From the NCBI RefSeq assembly GCF_001424645.1, contig NZ_LMQR01000001.1, positions 2,492,621 to 2,556,620 of the forward strand: a stretch of DNA of 64,000 nucleotides. Reading direction: 5' to 3'. The position numbers and the translations under genes were made by a program. Numbering within the stretch: the first letter of the stretch is position 1; the number at the start of each line of letters is the position of its first letter. The notes beneath the pieces were generated by a model. The model was not told the origin of the DNA and made no database searches. It was given only the letters and a program-made list of their open reading frames with translations. This document shows, in pieces, positions 17,474 through 26,274 of the stretch. Source of the stretch: Frigoribacterium sp. Leaf415 (GTDB lineage Bacteria; Actinomycetota; Actinomycetes; Actinomycetales; Microbacteriaceae).

Positions 17474-18166
17474 ATGTCGAACGCCGACTCCAGCGCACCC
17501 ACCCGCATCGCCGACCAGGTGACCGAGTTCAACGAGGGCTTCAACGCCCAGATCGGCGCGGACGCCACGAGGGTCTTCGACGACGAGCAGTCGGGACTGC
17601 GCGACTCGGGCGTCCCCGCGGCCGCCGTCCGGGTGGGCGACACCATCGTGGACGCGACGCTCGTGACGACCGCCGGTGACGAGGTCTCGCTGTCGGAGAC
17701 CGTCGGCGAGGGCCCGGCCGTCCTGGTCTTCTACCGCGGAGCCTGGTGCCCGTACTGCAACCTGACGCTCAAGACCTACCAGGCCGACCTCCTGCCCGAG
17801 CTGCGCGAGCGCGGCGTCGCCCTGGTCGCGATCAGCCCGCAGACCCCCGAGGGCAGTGAGCAGTCCGTCGCGAACGGCGGCCTCGAGTTCCCCGTGCTGT
17901 CCGACCCGGGCAACGTGCTCGTCCGGGCGCTGGGCATCCAGACCGAGCCGGTCGCGGCCGCCCGCGCGGTGCACTCCGACCTCGGCTTCGACGTGGCCGA
18001 CAGCAACGCCGACGCGACCGCCGACGTGCCGTTCCCGACCGTCCTCGTCGTCGACCGTGACGGCAAGGTCGTCTTCGCCGACGTCCACGTCGACTACACG
18101 ACCCGCACCGAGGTCGACGAGGTCGTCGCCGCCGTCGACGCGCTCGACACGCCCCCCGCCTCCTGA
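17474..18166 (+). CDS. Peroxiredoxin-like (AhpC/TSA) family protein, copy 2
   Basis: The 230-residue protein shares most of its length with the preceding gene, including FYRGAWCPYCNLTLKTYQA, ALVAISPQTPEGSE, EFPVLSDPGNVL and the C-terminal FADVHVDYTTRTEVDEVVA. Both cysteines of WCPYC are kept, so both copies are probably active. The leaders are also similar around the ribosome site (GAGAGGAC followed by an ATG 6-8 nt later). The longer frame upstream of 17474 lacks family similarity, so this ATG is chosen. Confidence 0.9.
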   Translation: MSNADSSAPTRIADQVTEFNEGFNAQIGADATRVFDDEQSGLRDSGVPAAAVRVGDTIVDATLVTTAGDEVSLSETVGEGPAVLVFYRGAWCPYCNLTLKTYQADLLPELRERGVALVAISPQTPEGSEQSVANGGLEFPVLSDPGNVLVRALGIQTEPVAAARAVHSDLGFDVADSNADATADVPFPTVLVVDRDGKVVFADVHVDYTTRTEVDEVVAAVDALDTPPAS

Positions 18167-18192
18167 CCGGCACCGCGCCTCGTGACCGGCAC

Positions 18193-18219
18193 CGCGCCTC
18201 CCGACCCCGAGGAGGCGCG
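18193..18219. terminator. Hairpin from an inverted pair of the dispersed 9-mer
   Basis: CGCGCCTCC at 18193-18201 and GGAGGCGCG at 18211-18219 are perfect 9-bp arms with a 9-nt loop, placed 27 nt after the second peroxiredoxin-like gene. Confidence 0.5.
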
Positions 18220-18272
18220 CTCGGCCCGGCCGCGCCGGTCACCCTCCTGCGCCGGTCACCCCTGGCACACCG

Positions 18273-18340
18273 CGAAGAACCCCGTTCCGGACGGTGAACC
18301 CCGAAGATTGGGGGTTCACCGTCCGGAACGGGGTTCTTCG
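18273..18340. terminator. Perfect 30-bp inverted repeat between convergent genes
   Basis: Arms 18273-18302 and 18311-18340 match at 30 of 30 positions with an 8-nt loop. It lies between the ends of the convergent peroxiredoxin-like and permease genes, so it probably works as a bidirectional terminator. The arm carries CGAAGAACCCCGTTCCGGAC. Confidence 0.8.
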
Positions 18341-18357
18341 TCGATCGGCGGTGCCGC

Positions 18358-19905
18358 TCAGTGCCGCTGGCCACCAGCGTCGACGGCGGGTGCCGGGGCG
18401 GCGGCGTCCTCGCCGAGGCCGACCCGGGAGTGCCGACGCCCGTAGGCGAAGTACACGACGACGCCGATCACGAGCCACACGGCGAACCGTGCCCAGGTAA
18501 GGGTGGTCAGGTTGAACATCAGCCACACGCAGAGCACCGCCGACAGGATCGGCAGCACGGGCGACAGCGGCACCCGGAACGCGCGGGGCAGGTCGGGCCG
18601 GGTGCGCCGCAGCACGATGACGCCGATGCTGACCAGCACGAAGGCCGACAGCGTGCCGATGTTGATCATCTCTTCCAGGACGCCGACGTCGGTGAAGCCG
18701 GCGATCAGGGCGACGATGACGCCGGCGATGACCTGGACGCGCACGGGCGTCTTGCGGACGGCCGAGGTCTTCGCGAGCCAGCGGGGCAGCAGGCCGTCGC
18801 GCGCCATCGAGAAGACGATGCGGGCGAGGCCGAGCAGCAGCACCATGATGACCGTGGTCAGGCCGATCAGGGCTCCGATCGCGATGACCTGGGCCGCCCA
18901 GCCGACTCCGACGAGGTCGAAGGCCGTGGCCAGGGTCGGGGCCTCGACGGCGGCGAGGTCGCGGTACGAGACCATGCCGGTGAGCACGATGGAGACCATC
19001 ACGTAGAGCACGGTGACGATGGCGAGGCCCAGGAAGATGCCTCGGGGCATGGTCTTCTGCGGGTTCTTGACCTCTTCGGCGCTGGTCGCGACGACGTCGA
19101 ACCCGATGAAGGCGAAGAAGACGAGCGAGGCGCCGGCGAGGAGGCCGAAGACGCCGTACTGCGCGGGCTCGGCGCCCGAGACGAACGAGAAGAGGGACTG
19201 CGTCCAGACGTCTCCCTCACCGGCCGGGCGGGGCTGCGACGCGGGGACGAACGGCGTGTAGTTCGACGCCTTGACGAAGAAGAAGCCGACCACGATGACG
19301 AACAGCACGATCGCGACCTTGATCACCGTGAAGACGCTGCCGACGCGCGAGCTGAGTTGCGTGCCCAGGACGAGCAGCACGGTGAAGAACGCGACGATGA
19401 CGAACGGCGCCCAGCTCAGCTCGAGCGGCCCGAGCGGCAGGGTGTCGGGCACGTCGAGGCCGAAGCCGGAGAACACGGTGCTGAGGTAGATGCCCCAGTA
19501 CTTGGCCAGGACGGCCGCGCCGGTGAGGGTCTCGAGGATGAGGTCCCACCCGATGATCCAGGCCAGGAACTCGCCGAGGGTGGCGTAGGTGAAGGTGTAC
19601 GCGCTGCCGGCGACGGGGATGGTCGAGGCGAACTCGGCGTAACACATGATCGCGAGGCCGCAGGTGACGGCCGCGAGGATGAACGACAGCGTGACGCCCG
19701 GGCCCGCGAAGTTCGCGGCGGCGTTGGCGCCCACCGAGAAGATGCCGGCCCCGACCGCGACGGCGATGCCCATGAGGGTCAGGTCGGTGACGCCGAGCGA
19801 GCGCTTCAGCCCGTTCTCGGGCCCCGTCGAGTCGGCGAGCGACGACTCGACCGACTTGGTGCGCCACAGGGTGCTGAGCCCCCGGGCCTTGGGGACGGTG
19901 CTCAT
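18358..19905 (-). CDS. APC-family amino acid permease
   Basis: The 515-residue membrane protein has about 12 hydrophobic helices and the APC superfamily start: LTLMGIAVAVGAGIFSVGAN (helix 1 with the GxG substrate loop) and ITFILAA-like stretch LSFILAAVTCGLAIMCYAEF, then AGSAYTFTYATLGEFLAWII, and FIGFDVVATSAEEVKNPQKT near residue 280, which is diagnostic of cationic/branched amino-acid transporters of the CAT type. Predicted to import amino acids with proton symport; the substrate is not set by sequence. It is a stand-alone gene. Confidence 0.92.
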   Translation of the reverse strand: MSTVPKARGLSTLWRTKSVESSLADSTGPENGLKRSLGVTDLTLMGIAVAVGAGIFSVGANAAANFAGPGVTLSFILAAVTCGLAIMCYAEFASTIPVAGSAYTFTYATLGEFLAWIIGWDLILETLTGAAVLAKYWGIYLSTVFSGFGLDVPDTLPLGPLELSWAPFVIVAFFTVLLVLGTQLSSRVGSVFTVIKVAIVLFVIVVGFFFVKASNYTPFVPASQPRPAGEGDVWTQSLFSFVSGAEPAQYGVFGLLAGASLVFFAFIGFDVVATSAEEVKNPQKTMPRGIFLGLAIVTVLYVMVSIVLTGMVSYRDLAAVEAPTLATAFDLVGVGWAAQVIAIGALIGLTTVIMVLLLGLARIVFSMARDGLLPRWLAKTSAVRKTPVRVQVIAGVIVALIAGFTDVGVLEEMINIGTLSAFVLVSIGVIVLRRTRPDLPRAFRVPLSPVLPILSAVLCVWLMFNLTTLTWARFAVWLVIGVVVYFAYGRRHSRVGLGEDAAAPAPAVDAGGQRH

Positions 19906-19991
19906 GCTGCCTCCTGGGGTGGTGCGGGCGATGGGGTGGCCCCGTCTCGGGGGACGACGCGCCAGCATACCGGCGGACCGGCCGCGTCTCG

Positions 19992-20017
19992 TAGCATGGC
20001 CGGTGGGAGGGGGCAGT
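19992..20017 (+). promoter_or_regulatory. Promoter box and ribosome binding site shared in part with a paralogue
   Basis: CTCGTAGCATGGCCGG (19988-20003) recurs exactly before the paralogous gene at 27.15 kb. Here TAGCAT is followed by a 20-nt leader with GGGAGGGGG, 3-8 nt before the GTG at 20018. Confidence 0.5.
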
Positions 20018-21859
20018 GTGAGCGGACGGTCGTGGCAGCCCGAGCGCCCTGAGCGCCCGGCGGCAGCGTGGGAGGCGCGGGCCGGCTCCCCGGCGGCGCC
20101 CGCCTCGGCTGCCGAACGCCTCCGCGACCGCTATGCCCGCACCGACGCCGACGCCGACGCCCGCGCCGACGTTCGCTTCGACGCCGTTGCTAGCGACGAG
20201 GCCGACGGGGTCGAGCCGGCCGGAGCAGGGAGGCGCGCGCAGCCGCCACCGCTGCAGGCGGCCGGCCGTCGGGCGGGTCGTGCGCTGCGCCGGGTCTGGA
20301 CCCGCGCCTCCCGGGGTCGCCGCCTGGGGCTGACGGTCGGCGCCGTCGCCGTGGTGACCGCCCTCGTCGCCGGCGCCGGCCTCGCGATGCAGCCGCGGTA
20401 CGACGAGCCGGTGCGCCCGGCGATGCTGGTCGACGACCTGCGCGGCGAGCCCACGACGACCGTTTGGCAGACCGACCTGGCGGGCGCCTCGACGCCCGGC
20501 ACGCCGAAGAATTGCGTGGCCTGGGGGCGCATCGGCATGGTCGGCGACGACGCGCTGCTCGCGGCCCAGTCGACCGAGTTGTCGGACCGGTGCGGTGGCG
20601 CCGGAGGACGTCTCGCCCGGGTGGACGGCGAGACGGGCGCACTCGTGTGGAACGCCAACGTGGCCACCGCCCTGGGCCGCGCGGTGCGGGGACTGTCCGT
20701 GACCGTGGACGCCGACGGACGAGCGGCGACCCTCGTGGTCGACGACGCCCCCGGTTCGACCCTCGCCCGGATCGACCTTCGCACCGGTGACGTGACCGAC
20801 GGGTCGCCCTCGGTCGAGTCGAACGACCCGTCGCAGGTGTCGCGGGTCGAGGGGGTCTCGGCGACGACGGTCCTGGTGTCGCATCAACCACGCGACCGTT
20901 TCGGGGCCGACGGCATGGGAGCGACGACCGTGGAGGGTGATCGGACCCTGTTCGAGCTGCGCCCGCTGCGCGACCTCGACACGGTCATCTGGCGGTCCGA
21001 CGTCCTGTCCCAGGCGACGGTGTCGCTGGTCGACGACCAGCTGTTCGTGCTCACGACACTCGGCGACGGGCCGCGGGTGGTCGACGCCGCCACCGGAGAC
21101 GAACACCGCCTGCCCGTGGACTCCGACGTCTACGGTTGGCCGCAGGCGGGGCACGACCACGTCTTCGTGTCGTTCGTGACACCCACCGGCCAGCACCTCG
21201 TCGCGTTCTCCCGGGACGACCCCGGGGTCGAGGACTGGTCGATCGACCTGCCGGCCGAAGCCACGACGACCGTGTCCGACCGATGCCTCGTCGTGACCAC
21301 GACCGTCGAGAGCGGCGACCCGATCGTCTCGGGGCCGCGGGGGTCCGACCGTCCGGACGACGACGACGAAGGAGGCGCGGAGGGCGATCGCGGACGGGAG
21401 TCGGTCACGTGCGTCTCGCCCTCGACGGGTGAGACGGTGTGGGAGACGACGGTGCCCGTCCCGAGTGGCCAGACGGCGCAGGCCGGCTGGGGACCCGCAC
21501 CGGAGCCTCCGTTCGACGAGCTGCAGGTGACCGTGTCGCCGACGAGCAGCTTCGGCGACGAGACCACGACCACCACGACGTTCGACACCGCCGACGGTCA
21601 CGTCGTCTCGCGGACCACCGCCCCGGGCTTCTCGATCCCGGTGGCCTGGGGTCGGACGACCGTCTACCTCCTGTCCTACGGCGTCGACGCGCGGGTGGCG
21701 ATGGTGGCCGCCGACCGGGACAGCCGACGCGAACTGTGGCGGATCTCTCGGAACGACGCGGTCTCGTTCGAGTTCTGGGGGGCACACCTCGTCATGACGA
21801 CCCAGGACGGCGTCATCCGCCGGCTCGGAGACCGCACGGCGGTCGTCGACGGCAGCTGA
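20018..21859 (+). CDS. Membrane-anchored PQQ-like beta-propeller protein, paralogue 1
   Basis: The 613-residue protein has a cytoplasmic N-terminal region of about 100 residues, rich in Arg/Ala/Asp (including an ADADARAD stretch), one transmembrane helix around LTVGAVAVVTALVAGAGLAM, then an extracytoplasmic beta-propeller. PQQ/WD-like blades are suggested by repeated 'G..vW..' turns such as GRLARVDGETGALVWNANV, RIDLRTGDVTDG and CVSPSTGETVWETTVPV. Function unknown; such proteins may sense or scaffold outside the membrane. It has a diverged paralogue 5.3 kb away (544 aa). Three dispersed-repeat copies fall in its N-terminal tail. Confidence 0.8.
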   Translation: MSGRSWQPERPERPAAAWEARAGSPAAPASAAERLRDRYARTDADADARADVRFDAVASDEADGVEPAGAGRRAQPPPLQAAGRRAGRALRRVWTRASRGRRLGLTVGAVAVVTALVAGAGLAMQPRYDEPVRPAMLVDDLRGEPTTTVWQTDLAGASTPGTPKNCVAWGRIGMVGDDALLAAQSTELSDRCGGAGGRLARVDGETGALVWNANVATALGRAVRGLSVTVDADGRAATLVVDDAPGSTLARIDLRTGDVTDGSPSVESNDPSQVSRVEGVSATTVLVSHQPRDRFGADGMGATTVEGDRTLFELRPLRDLDTVIWRSDVLSQATVSLVDDQLFVLTTLGDGPRVVDAATGDEHRLPVDSDVYGWPQAGHDHVFVSFVTPTGQHLVAFSRDDPGVEDWSIDLPAEATTTVSDRCLVVTTTVESGDPIVSGPRGSDRPDDDDEGGAEGDRGRESVTCVSPSTGETVWETTVPVPSGQTAQAGWGPAPEPPFDELQVTVSPTSSFGDETTTTTTFDTADGHVVSRTTAPGFSIPVAWGRTTVYLLSYGVDARVAMVAADRDSRRELWRISRNDAVSFEFWGAHLVMTTQDGVIRRLGDRTAVVDGS

Positions 21860-22205
21860 CGCGGCGCATCACAGCAGGCCGGTCGGCACCCTGAGAGGGC
21901 ACAGCGCCACGAGATGGGCACAGCGCCAGCACAAAGCCTGGCGCTGTGCCCACCTTCTGGCGTGGTGGAAGCGACGGCGGCGCGGCCGGTGAGCACCCGG
22001 GAGAATCGTCCCGGGACCATCCCTTCGGAGGAGGCCGGGACGCGTCGGGTTCGTCCCGACGGCCATCGTCCGCCGCCGACCGGCCAGACCCCACGCCGAA
22101 CCCTTGTCGCCCGGTGTCGGCGCCTCCTAGCGTCGGCCGTGGTCGCGGAGTGACGGACCCCGTCACCCCGACCGACCGACCTGACGAACGACCGAGGAGA
22201 GCGAC
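21860..22205. other. Non-coding interval with hairpin and direct repeat
   Basis: This 346-base stretch has no gene I can support. It holds a short direct repeat GGGCACAGCGCCA (about 21896 and 21916), the second copy forming a hairpin, and further on the presumed promoter region for the next gene. Confidence 0.5.
21916..21951. terminator. Perfect 14-bp hairpin after the beta-propeller gene
   Basis: GGGCACAGCGCCAG (21916-21929) and its exact complement (21938-21951) flank an 8-nt loop, 57 nt after the stop codon at 21859. Confidence 0.7.
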
Positions 22206-22970
22206 ATGAACGACACGAACGACACGAACGACGTCCAGGCCACCACCGCGACGACCCGGAGCCTCGGCACCGACCGCTCCGGCACCCCGCGCCGCACGGC
22301 CGGTTCCGCGTTCCGCCGGGTGGGCGCGACCGCGGCCGTCGCCTGCGCCCTCGCGGGCTCGATCGCCGGGCTCGGGGCACTCGGCGCCCTCGCGGCGCCG
22401 GGCAGCTCCCCCGCAGCCCAGGCGGCGTCGGAGCCCACGACGGCGACCGTGCCGAAGGTCACGTACACCGCGGCCGACCTGGCCGCCTTCGCCGCCTCGC
22501 CCTACGCCGACGACGCCCTCAACCTCGCGGTCGTCTGGGGGCTCGACACGACCACGGCGAAGGGCAAGGCCGGAGCCGCACTCACGGCCGGCACGGCACT
22601 GCCCTTCGCGGCGGGCACGGCCACGACGACGGCCTACACCGACGAGCAGCGCGAAGCCGCCTTCTTCGCCGCGGGCACCGACACGACGTTCCAGGACGAC
22701 TTCACCCAGGCCCTCGGGCTCGCCGTCGCCTGGGGCAGCGACGACGTCGCGACGGCCAAGGCGAAGGTCGGCGGCCTGCTGCTCGCCCACGAGCAGGTGC
22801 CCGCCGCGCCGACCTCGTACACCGACGACCAGGACGCCCGGGCCTTCACCCTCGTCGGCTACGGCGACGCCGAGGCGGCCCAGCTGGCGGGCCTGTGGCA
22901 GAGCGACACCCGGTCGGCCGTGGTGCGCGCCGGTGCTGCCCTCCTGGCCGGGGACGACCTGCCCCTCTGA
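22206..22970 (+). CDS. Exported or membrane-anchored protein with three tandem ~50-residue repeats
   Basis: The 254-residue protein has a 40-residue Thr/Arg-rich N-terminus, one hydrophobic segment (AAVACALAGSIAGLGALGAL, residues 43-62) ending in an Ala/Pro-rich cleavage-like region, then three repeats at about 87-134, 144-200 and 205-254. Each begins YT (YTAADLAAF, YTDEQREAAF, YTDDQDARAF), has a central LAxxW (LAVVWGLD, LAVAWGSD, LAGLWQSD), then an AKxxAG-like helix, and ends in a G/Q-x-x-LP or VP turn. The last repeat ends exactly at the C-terminus. I do not recognise a named domain. It is followed by an amidoligase gene in the same direction, 130 nt away. Confidence 0.8.
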   Translation: MNDTNDTNDVQATTATTRSLGTDRSGTPRRTAGSAFRRVGATAAVACALAGSIAGLGALGALAAPGSSPAAQAASEPTTATVPKVTYTAADLAAFAASPYADDALNLAVVWGLDTTTAKGKAGAALTAGTALPFAAGTATTTAYTDEQREAAFFAAGTDTTFQDDFTQALGLAVAWGSDDVATAKAKVGGLLLAHEQVPAAPTSYTDDQDARAFTLVGYGDAEAAQLAGLWQSDTRSAVVRAGAALLAGDDLPL

Positions 22971-23022
22971 GCCCGCCCCCGCCCGACGGGCGACCCGACC
23001 GGGCCGCCCGATCCGGCGGCAC

Positions 23023-23050
23023 GACCGGGCGGTGGCGCCGCCGCCCGGTC
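23023..23050. terminator. Hairpin between the repeat protein and the amidoligase gene
   Basis: GACCGGGCGG (23023-23032) and CCGCCCGGTC (23041-23050) are perfect 10-bp arms with an 8-nt loop. It could stop or reduce transcription before the amidoligase gene. Confidence 0.55.
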
Positions 23051-23100
23051 CGCACGACCAGCAGCACCCGCACCGCACCCGCCCTCGACCCGGAAGCCCC

Positions 23101-24276
23101 ATGACGACCCTCCACTCCCGCATCGGCTTCGAGATCGAACTGTTGGCCCCGCCCGGGTCGAGCCGGCGGACCCTCGCCGACCGTCTCGCGAGCGACCACG
23201 ACGGCCAGGTCACCCGCATCTTCCACACCGACTCCGAGCCGTCGCTCGTGCCGGGCATGGGCCACTTCTGGCACCTGACGCCGGGCTACGTCGTCTCCGA
23301 CGCCCGCGGCGGCCCCGTCGCCGAGCTCGTCGACGACGTCACGCTCGTCGACGACCTCCGCCGTGACCACGAGGAGGCGCGGGTCGGGTCGTCGACGGAC
23401 GCGCGCCCCGCCGACGCGGTCCCGCCCGACGACCGGTCGTACCGTGTGCTGTCCGACGACCCGCGCCTCCTGCGTCTCGTGGCCCGGCACTCGTCCCCCG
23501 ACACGCCCTTCGACCGCGCCCTCGACGACGCGGCCGTGCTCTTCGGCAGCTCGGTCGAGACCATCGGCGCGGTGCGTCGCCTGCGCGACGGCGCGGGCTC
23601 GAGCATCGCCCTGGCCTCGGCGCTGGCGGCGGGACGCGAACGACCGTGCGAGATCGTCACGCCGCCGCTCGTCGCCGACCACGAGGCCGCCCTCGAGCGC
23701 CTGCTCGGGCCGGCCCGCGAGCTCGGCTTCACGGTGCCCGTCGAGGCGGCCGTGCACCTGCACCTCGACGGCGCTCCGTTCCGATCGGTCGCCGCCTTCT
23801 CCAACCTGGTGCGCCTCTTCTCGTGGTGGCACGAGCCCCTGCGGGCCGCGCTGGGGACGAACCCCGCGTGCACGCGCCTGGCACCGCTGCCCTCCGCCCT
23901 GGTCGAGCTCGTCGGTCGGACCGACCCGCGAGGCGCCGGGCGGGCCGACGTCTGGTCGCGGCTGCAGACGGCCGCCGCGGGCACCGGGCTGACGAAGTAC
24001 GCCGACGTCAACCTGACCGCGCTGGTGACCGACCGGCCCGTGCGGGACACCGTCGAGGTCCGCATCCTGCCGGGCACCCTCGACGCCGCGGGCCTCACCC
24101 GCCGTGCGGGCCTGGTCGAGCGGCTGCTGGCCCGCTGCCTCGAGGCTGAGCCCGTGCCTCGCCCGACGAGCACCGACGCGCGCGAGGCCGCAGTCGAGCT
24201 GCTCGACCTCGCCCGCGCGGCCGACCCCGCCGGATTGGTCCTTTCGGCCGAGGCCACGGCACGGGGTCGGCGTTAG
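23101..24276 (+). CDS. Amidoligase family protein (COOH-NH2 ligase type)
   Basis: The 391-residue protein shows features of the glutamine-synthetase-fold amidoligases: RIGFEIELLAPPG at the N-terminus (metal-binding Glu residues), CEIVTPPL, the pair AAVHLHLDGAPF, then KYADVNLTALV and VEVRILPGTLDA near the C-terminus. The family forms amide bonds, often adding amino acids to peptides or small molecules; substrate unknown. Insertions around residue 92 (HEEARVGSS) and residue 118 (DDPRLLRL) are encoded by dispersed-repeat copies. Its stop codon TAG is part of the -10-like box of the following kinase gene. Neighbours are the three-repeat exported protein upstream and a two-component system downstream. 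Confidence 0.8.
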   Translation: MTTLHSRIGFEIELLAPPGSSRRTLADRLASDHDGQVTRIFHTDSEPSLVPGMGHFWHLTPGYVVSDARGGPVAELVDDVTLVDDLRRDHEEARVGSSTDARPADAVPPDDRSYRVLSDDPRLLRLVARHSSPDTPFDRALDDAAVLFGSSVETIGAVRRLRDGAGSSIALASALAAGRERPCEIVTPPLVADHEAALERLLGPARELGFTVPVEAAVHLHLDGAPFRSVAAFSNLVRLFSWWHEPLRAALGTNPACTRLAPLPSALVELVGRTDPRGAGRADVWSRLQTAAAGTGLTKYADVNLTALVTDRPVRDTVEVRILPGTLDAAGLTRRAGLVERLLARCLEAEPVPRPTSTDAREAAVELLDLARAADPAGLVLSAEATARGRR

Positions 24277-24286
24277 CGTGGAGGCC
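24274..24286 (+). promoter_or_regulatory. Leaderless-type promoter box (TAGCGT) for the histidine kinase
   Basis: TAGCGT at 24274-24279 lies 7 nt before the GTG at 24287 and overlaps the amidoligase stop codon. The GGAGG at 24280-24284 is only 2 nt from the GTG, too close for normal initiation. Confidence 0.45.
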
Positions 24287-25600
24287 GTGCAGACGAACGG
24301 GACCACGACGACCGGGTGGGGACGCACCCGACTCGTGGTGCTGGCGCTGGTGGGGGCCGCCTACTTCGGCGGGCTCGCCCTCGCCCTGCGACTCGAGTGG
24401 TACCCGCAGGCGCTCCCCGGGTACCTCTACCTCGGCGTCGTGGCGCTGGTCGCGTGCGCGACCCTCGACCGGTGGCCCGTCGAGACGCTGGCCGTCGTCA
24501 CCGGCTTCACGGCCTTCACGACCCTCGCGCCCCTCCCCCCGGCGCTGTACGGCCTCTACCTCGGGCCGCCCGTGGCACTCCTGCCGCTCGCGGTCGTGGT
24601 CTTCCTGACCATCTCGGGTCGCGGGCCGGTGTTCGCCAGCGCGGCGACCTTCGCCACCCTCGCCGTGCTCGTCCTGCTGCCCTGGCGCGACGTCGCCGCG
24701 GCCGGCGTGCAGGGCGTGCCCCTGTCGCAGGTGCTGCTGTCGGACGTGGGGCAGGACCGTTCGGTCGTGCTCGGTCGGCTCATGGCGTGCGGCCTCGTCG
24801 TGGTGGTCGCCCTCCTGCTCCGGCGGCAGCGCCAGGCCACGACCGAGCTCGCGAGGACGAACCGTGAGCTGCTCGTGCTGCGGGCGGGCGAGGTCGCCCG
24901 CATCGCGGAGCACGAACGCACCCGCATCGCCCGGGACGTCCACGACGAGGTCGGTCACCACGTCGCCGCCCTGGTCATCCGGGCGCAGGCCGCCCTCCGG
25001 GTCGCCGACGAGCACCCCGAGCAGCTGGCCCCGGCCATGCGGGACATCGCCGCGGGCGGGCAGGACGTCCTGGGACGCATCCGCGGGGTGCTGCGCGTGC
25101 TCCGGGCGGCACCCGGAGGCGCCACCGGGTCGACGTCGGTCGTCGACGAACTGGCGCAGATGACGGACCGCCTGACGTCACTCGGCTACGAGGTCGGCAG
25201 CACGGTGCACCTCGACGGCGACGACCTGCCGACCGAGCGTCGCGCCGCGGTCCTCGCCGTGGTGCGCGAGGGGCTGACGAACGCGATGCTGCAATCGTCG
25301 GCGCACCGGGTGCACGTCACGGTCGACGACACGTCCGGCGGGACGGTCGTCACGGTGAGCGACCCGGGCCCCGCCCGCGAACGGTTCCCCGACGTGCCCC
25401 GAGGCGGAGCCGGCATCCCCTCGCTGCGCGATCGGGTCGGCGCCCTCGGCGGCTCGCTGGCCGCGGGGCCGGGGCCCGAGGGGGCCGGCTGGCAGGTCCG
25501 GGCCGAACTACCGGCACCGGCACCGGCAGCTCCGGCCACGACGGCTTCCGCGTCGACACCGGCACCGGCTTCCGTGTCGACGGCAGGGCGGGCGGCATGA
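24287..25600 (+). CDS. Sensor histidine kinase (HisKA_3 / NarL-type)
   Basis: The 437-residue kinase has five or six N-terminal transmembrane helices (to about residue 185), a short coiled linker, and the HisKA_3 dimerisation box HERTRIARDVHDEVGHH with the phospho-acceptor His near residue 222. The ATP-binding domain has the N-box VREGLTNAMLQSS, the D-box VTVSDPG and a glycine-rich GGAGIPSLRDRVGALGG. The C-terminal 35 residues are an Ala/Pro tail. Its stop overlaps the start of the regulator gene (ATGA), so the two form a pair. Signal unknown. Confidence 0.92.
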   Translation: MQTNGTTTTGWGRTRLVVLALVGAAYFGGLALALRLEWYPQALPGYLYLGVVALVACATLDRWPVETLAVVTGFTAFTTLAPLPPALYGLYLGPPVALLPLAVVVFLTISGRGPVFASAATFATLAVLVLLPWRDVAAAGVQGVPLSQVLLSDVGQDRSVVLGRLMACGLVVVVALLLRRQRQATTELARTNRELLVLRAGEVARIAEHERTRIARDVHDEVGHHVAALVIRAQAALRVADEHPEQLAPAMRDIAAGGQDVLGRIRGVLRVLRAAPGGATGSTSVVDELAQMTDRLTSLGYEVGSTVHLDGDDLPTERRAAVLAVVREGLTNAMLQSSAHRVHVTVDDTSGGTVVTVSDPGPARERFPDVPRGGAGIPSLRDRVGALGGSLAAGPGPEGAGWQVRAELPAPAPAAPATTASASTPAPASVSTAGRAA

Positions 25601-26265
25601 CGCTGCGCGTGCTGGTGGTCGACGACCAGGCGATCGCCCGGGCCGGGCTCGCGACGATGCTCGACGCCGAACCGGACGTCGACGTCGTCGGGCAGAGCGC
25701 CGACGGCGAGGACGCCGTGGCCGACGCCCTCGCCCTGAGACCCGACGTCGTCGTGATGGACATCCGCATGCCCCGGCTCGACGGCATCTCGGCCACCCGG
25801 CGAATCGTGCCGGCCATCGGCTGCGCCGTGGTCCTCATCACGACCTTCGACGACGACGAGCACCTGTTCGACGGCATCGCGGCCGGCGCCTCGGGATTCC
25901 TGCTCAAGGACTCCGGGCCCGACCTGATCGCCGCCGCGGTGCGGTCGGCGGCTCGTGGCGACTCCCTGATCGACCCGGCCATGACGCGGGCCCTCATCGA
26001 GCAGCGCGTCGCCCCGGCCCCCGCGTCGCGGGACGCCGTGCGCCACCGGGCGGCCCTCGACTCGTTGAGCGACCGCGAGCGGGACGTGCTCGACGCCGTC
26101 GCACGCGGCCTCAGCAACGTCGACATCGCCCGAGAACTCTTCGTCAGCACGGCCACCGTGAAGAGCCACATCTCGAGCCTGCTGGCCAAGACCGACAGCC
26201 GCACTCGCGTGCAGGCGGCCGTCTTCGCGTTCCGCTCGGGCTTCGCCCGCCCCGAGGGCGGCTGA
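25597..26265 (+). CDS. LuxR/NarL family response regulator
   Basis: The 222-residue regulator begins MTLRVLVVDDQAIARAG (acidic pocket), has the phospho-acceptor Asp in DVVVMDIRMPRLDG near residue 54, the conserved Thr/Lys in LITTFDDDEH and GFLLKDSG, and a C-terminal LuxR helix-turn-helix LSDRERDVLDAVARGLSNVD ... STATVKSHISSLLAK. It is translationally coupled to the kinase and probably controls nearby genes; operator sites could not be identified. Confidence 0.95.
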   Translation: MTLRVLVVDDQAIARAGLATMLDAEPDVDVVGQSADGEDAVADALALRPDVVVMDIRMPRLDGISATRRIVPAIGCAVVLITTFDDDEHLFDGIAAGASGFLLKDSGPDLIAAAVRSAARGDSLIDPAMTRALIEQRVAPAPASRDAVRHRAALDSLSDRERDVLDAVARGLSNVDIARELFVSTATVKSHISSLLAKTDSRTRVQAAVFAFRSGFARPEGG

Positions 26266-26274
26266 GCCGTCCCG

